DNA from: Strigamia acuminata
Lineage: Eukaryota; Arthropoda; Chilopoda; Geophilomorpha; Linotaeniidae
Assembly (NCBI GenBank): GCA_949358305.1
Contig: OX442314.1
Span: 46,632,581 to 46,696,580, forward strand
Reading direction: 5' to 3'
Length of the DNA stretch: 64,000 nt
The notes under the pieces are model-generated. The model had not been told where the DNA came from. It saw only the letters and a list, made by a program, of their open reading frames with translations, and made no database searches. Below are positions 63,586 to 64,000 of the stretch, piece by piece. The position numbers and the translations under genes are program-made. Within the stretch, counting starts at the first letter, position 1. Every line of letters begins with the position of its first letter.

Positions 63586-64000
63586 CGCGTAGCATGACAC
63601 CACCGTCAATGCAGAACCGCCAATGGAACCGATAATGGATTTGGCGGTATTGGTTTGGCGGTCATGGTTTGGCGGTAATGGGTTTGGCGGTATTGGTTTG
63701 GCGGTTTTGGCTTGGCGGTAAAAGTCTTGGCGGTTGTGAATTGGCGGTGGTGTCGTGGAACCTTAAAAAGGTGTGCTAACATTAAAGAATTTAGTTTTAC
63801 AAATATTTACGGATTCAATGATATTGTAGTGGAAGATCTGATACTCGTTAATGCTTTTCAAGTTATGGGAAGTTTATTTTTGAGAAAGTGTGAAAGGATT
63901 TCGTCAACAGGCATTAGAAGTTTGATCCAAAGGAATAATCCTTTTAAAAAATTAATTTTAAGTAATTGCCAGAAAATGGATCAAGTTGGGGTGGAAGAAA
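63586..64000. repeat. 415-bp copy of 61928-62342
   Basis: Constant offset of 1658 and no difference noticed, covering the minisatellite and the start of the LRR fragment. Near-perfect identity next to a gap suggests an unresolved overlap or a duplicated contig end rather than a real second locus. Confidence 0.9.

Noticed and set aside
63236-63635. Four open frames of 81-119 codons across 63386-63585
   Set aside because: They run through undetermined bases (N) and have no meaning.

Overview
This is a repeat-dominated, intron-bearing eukaryotic (metazoan) scaffold. Primer-binding sites complementary to animal-type tRNA-Phe, tRNA-Gln and initiator tRNA-Met, a P-element-type THAP transposase, pogo/hAT/PIF-Harbinger/Tc1 remnants and TATA+Inr promoters fit an arthropod best, but the sequence does not fix the species. 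Only one clearly intact host-type gene is visible: an intronless SRPK-family kinase at 15987-17153 (-).

Left part (1-21 kb): fragments of one dispersed repeat family (called R1 here; sections at 1-5805, 8630-9640, 11690-12580, 13042-16262, 29262-29475, 30800-31790, 32690-32901 continuing at 60373-61690, and 62525-63385). R1 carries a decayed Ty3-type gag fragment. One copy also holds a fragment of the SRPK 3' end, so the kinase lies in or next to a repeated unit. Small DNA transposons sit among these: a hAT-type MITE (2882-3638), a TTAA-flanked MITE (6159-6560), a 23-bp satellite array (about 7420-8380), a split BED-finger remnant (12626-12873), a dead Harbinger transposase (17829-18960, -) and a long imperfect inverted repeat (18991-20383).

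Middle (21-29 kb): a complete, apparently young Ty1/copia element (21190-28604, minus orientation, one intact polyprotein) inserted into a degenerate Tc1 transposase. It is flanked by an exact 46-bp duplication instead of the usual 5 bp.

Right part (32.7-61.7 kb) is a four-level nest. R1 is interrupted by a P-type THAP transposon (32902-60372). That is interrupted by a very large Ty3-type LTR element (33616-56580, 1131-bp LTRs, TSD TAGT). Its integrase is in turn interrupted by a 9433-bp non-autonomous LTR element (41368-50800, 1915-bp LTRs, TSD GTTG). Removing the insertions gives about 4.5 kb for the P element and about 13.5 kb for the Ty3 element.

The Ty3 element is the most elaborate object here. 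It has gag, a textbook -1 frameshift signal (GGGAAAC, 5-nt spacer, stem-loop, possible pseudoknot), a pol with four AT-hooks between RNase H and integrase, an in-frame UAG before the integrase, and an extra 668-aa ORF of unknown function behind a good splice acceptor. The inner element has no pol. It has two copies of its tRNA-Gln primer site, a roughly 3-kb array of short TTTTC..GAAAA motifs, its own TATA/Inr promoter and one unrecognised basic 493-aa ORF with internal repeats. These two elements are the best candidates for an undescribed system.

Right end: a minisatellite plus an LRR-like coding fragment (61.9-62.5 kb) is repeated after a 200-N gap, which looks like a scaffolding artefact.
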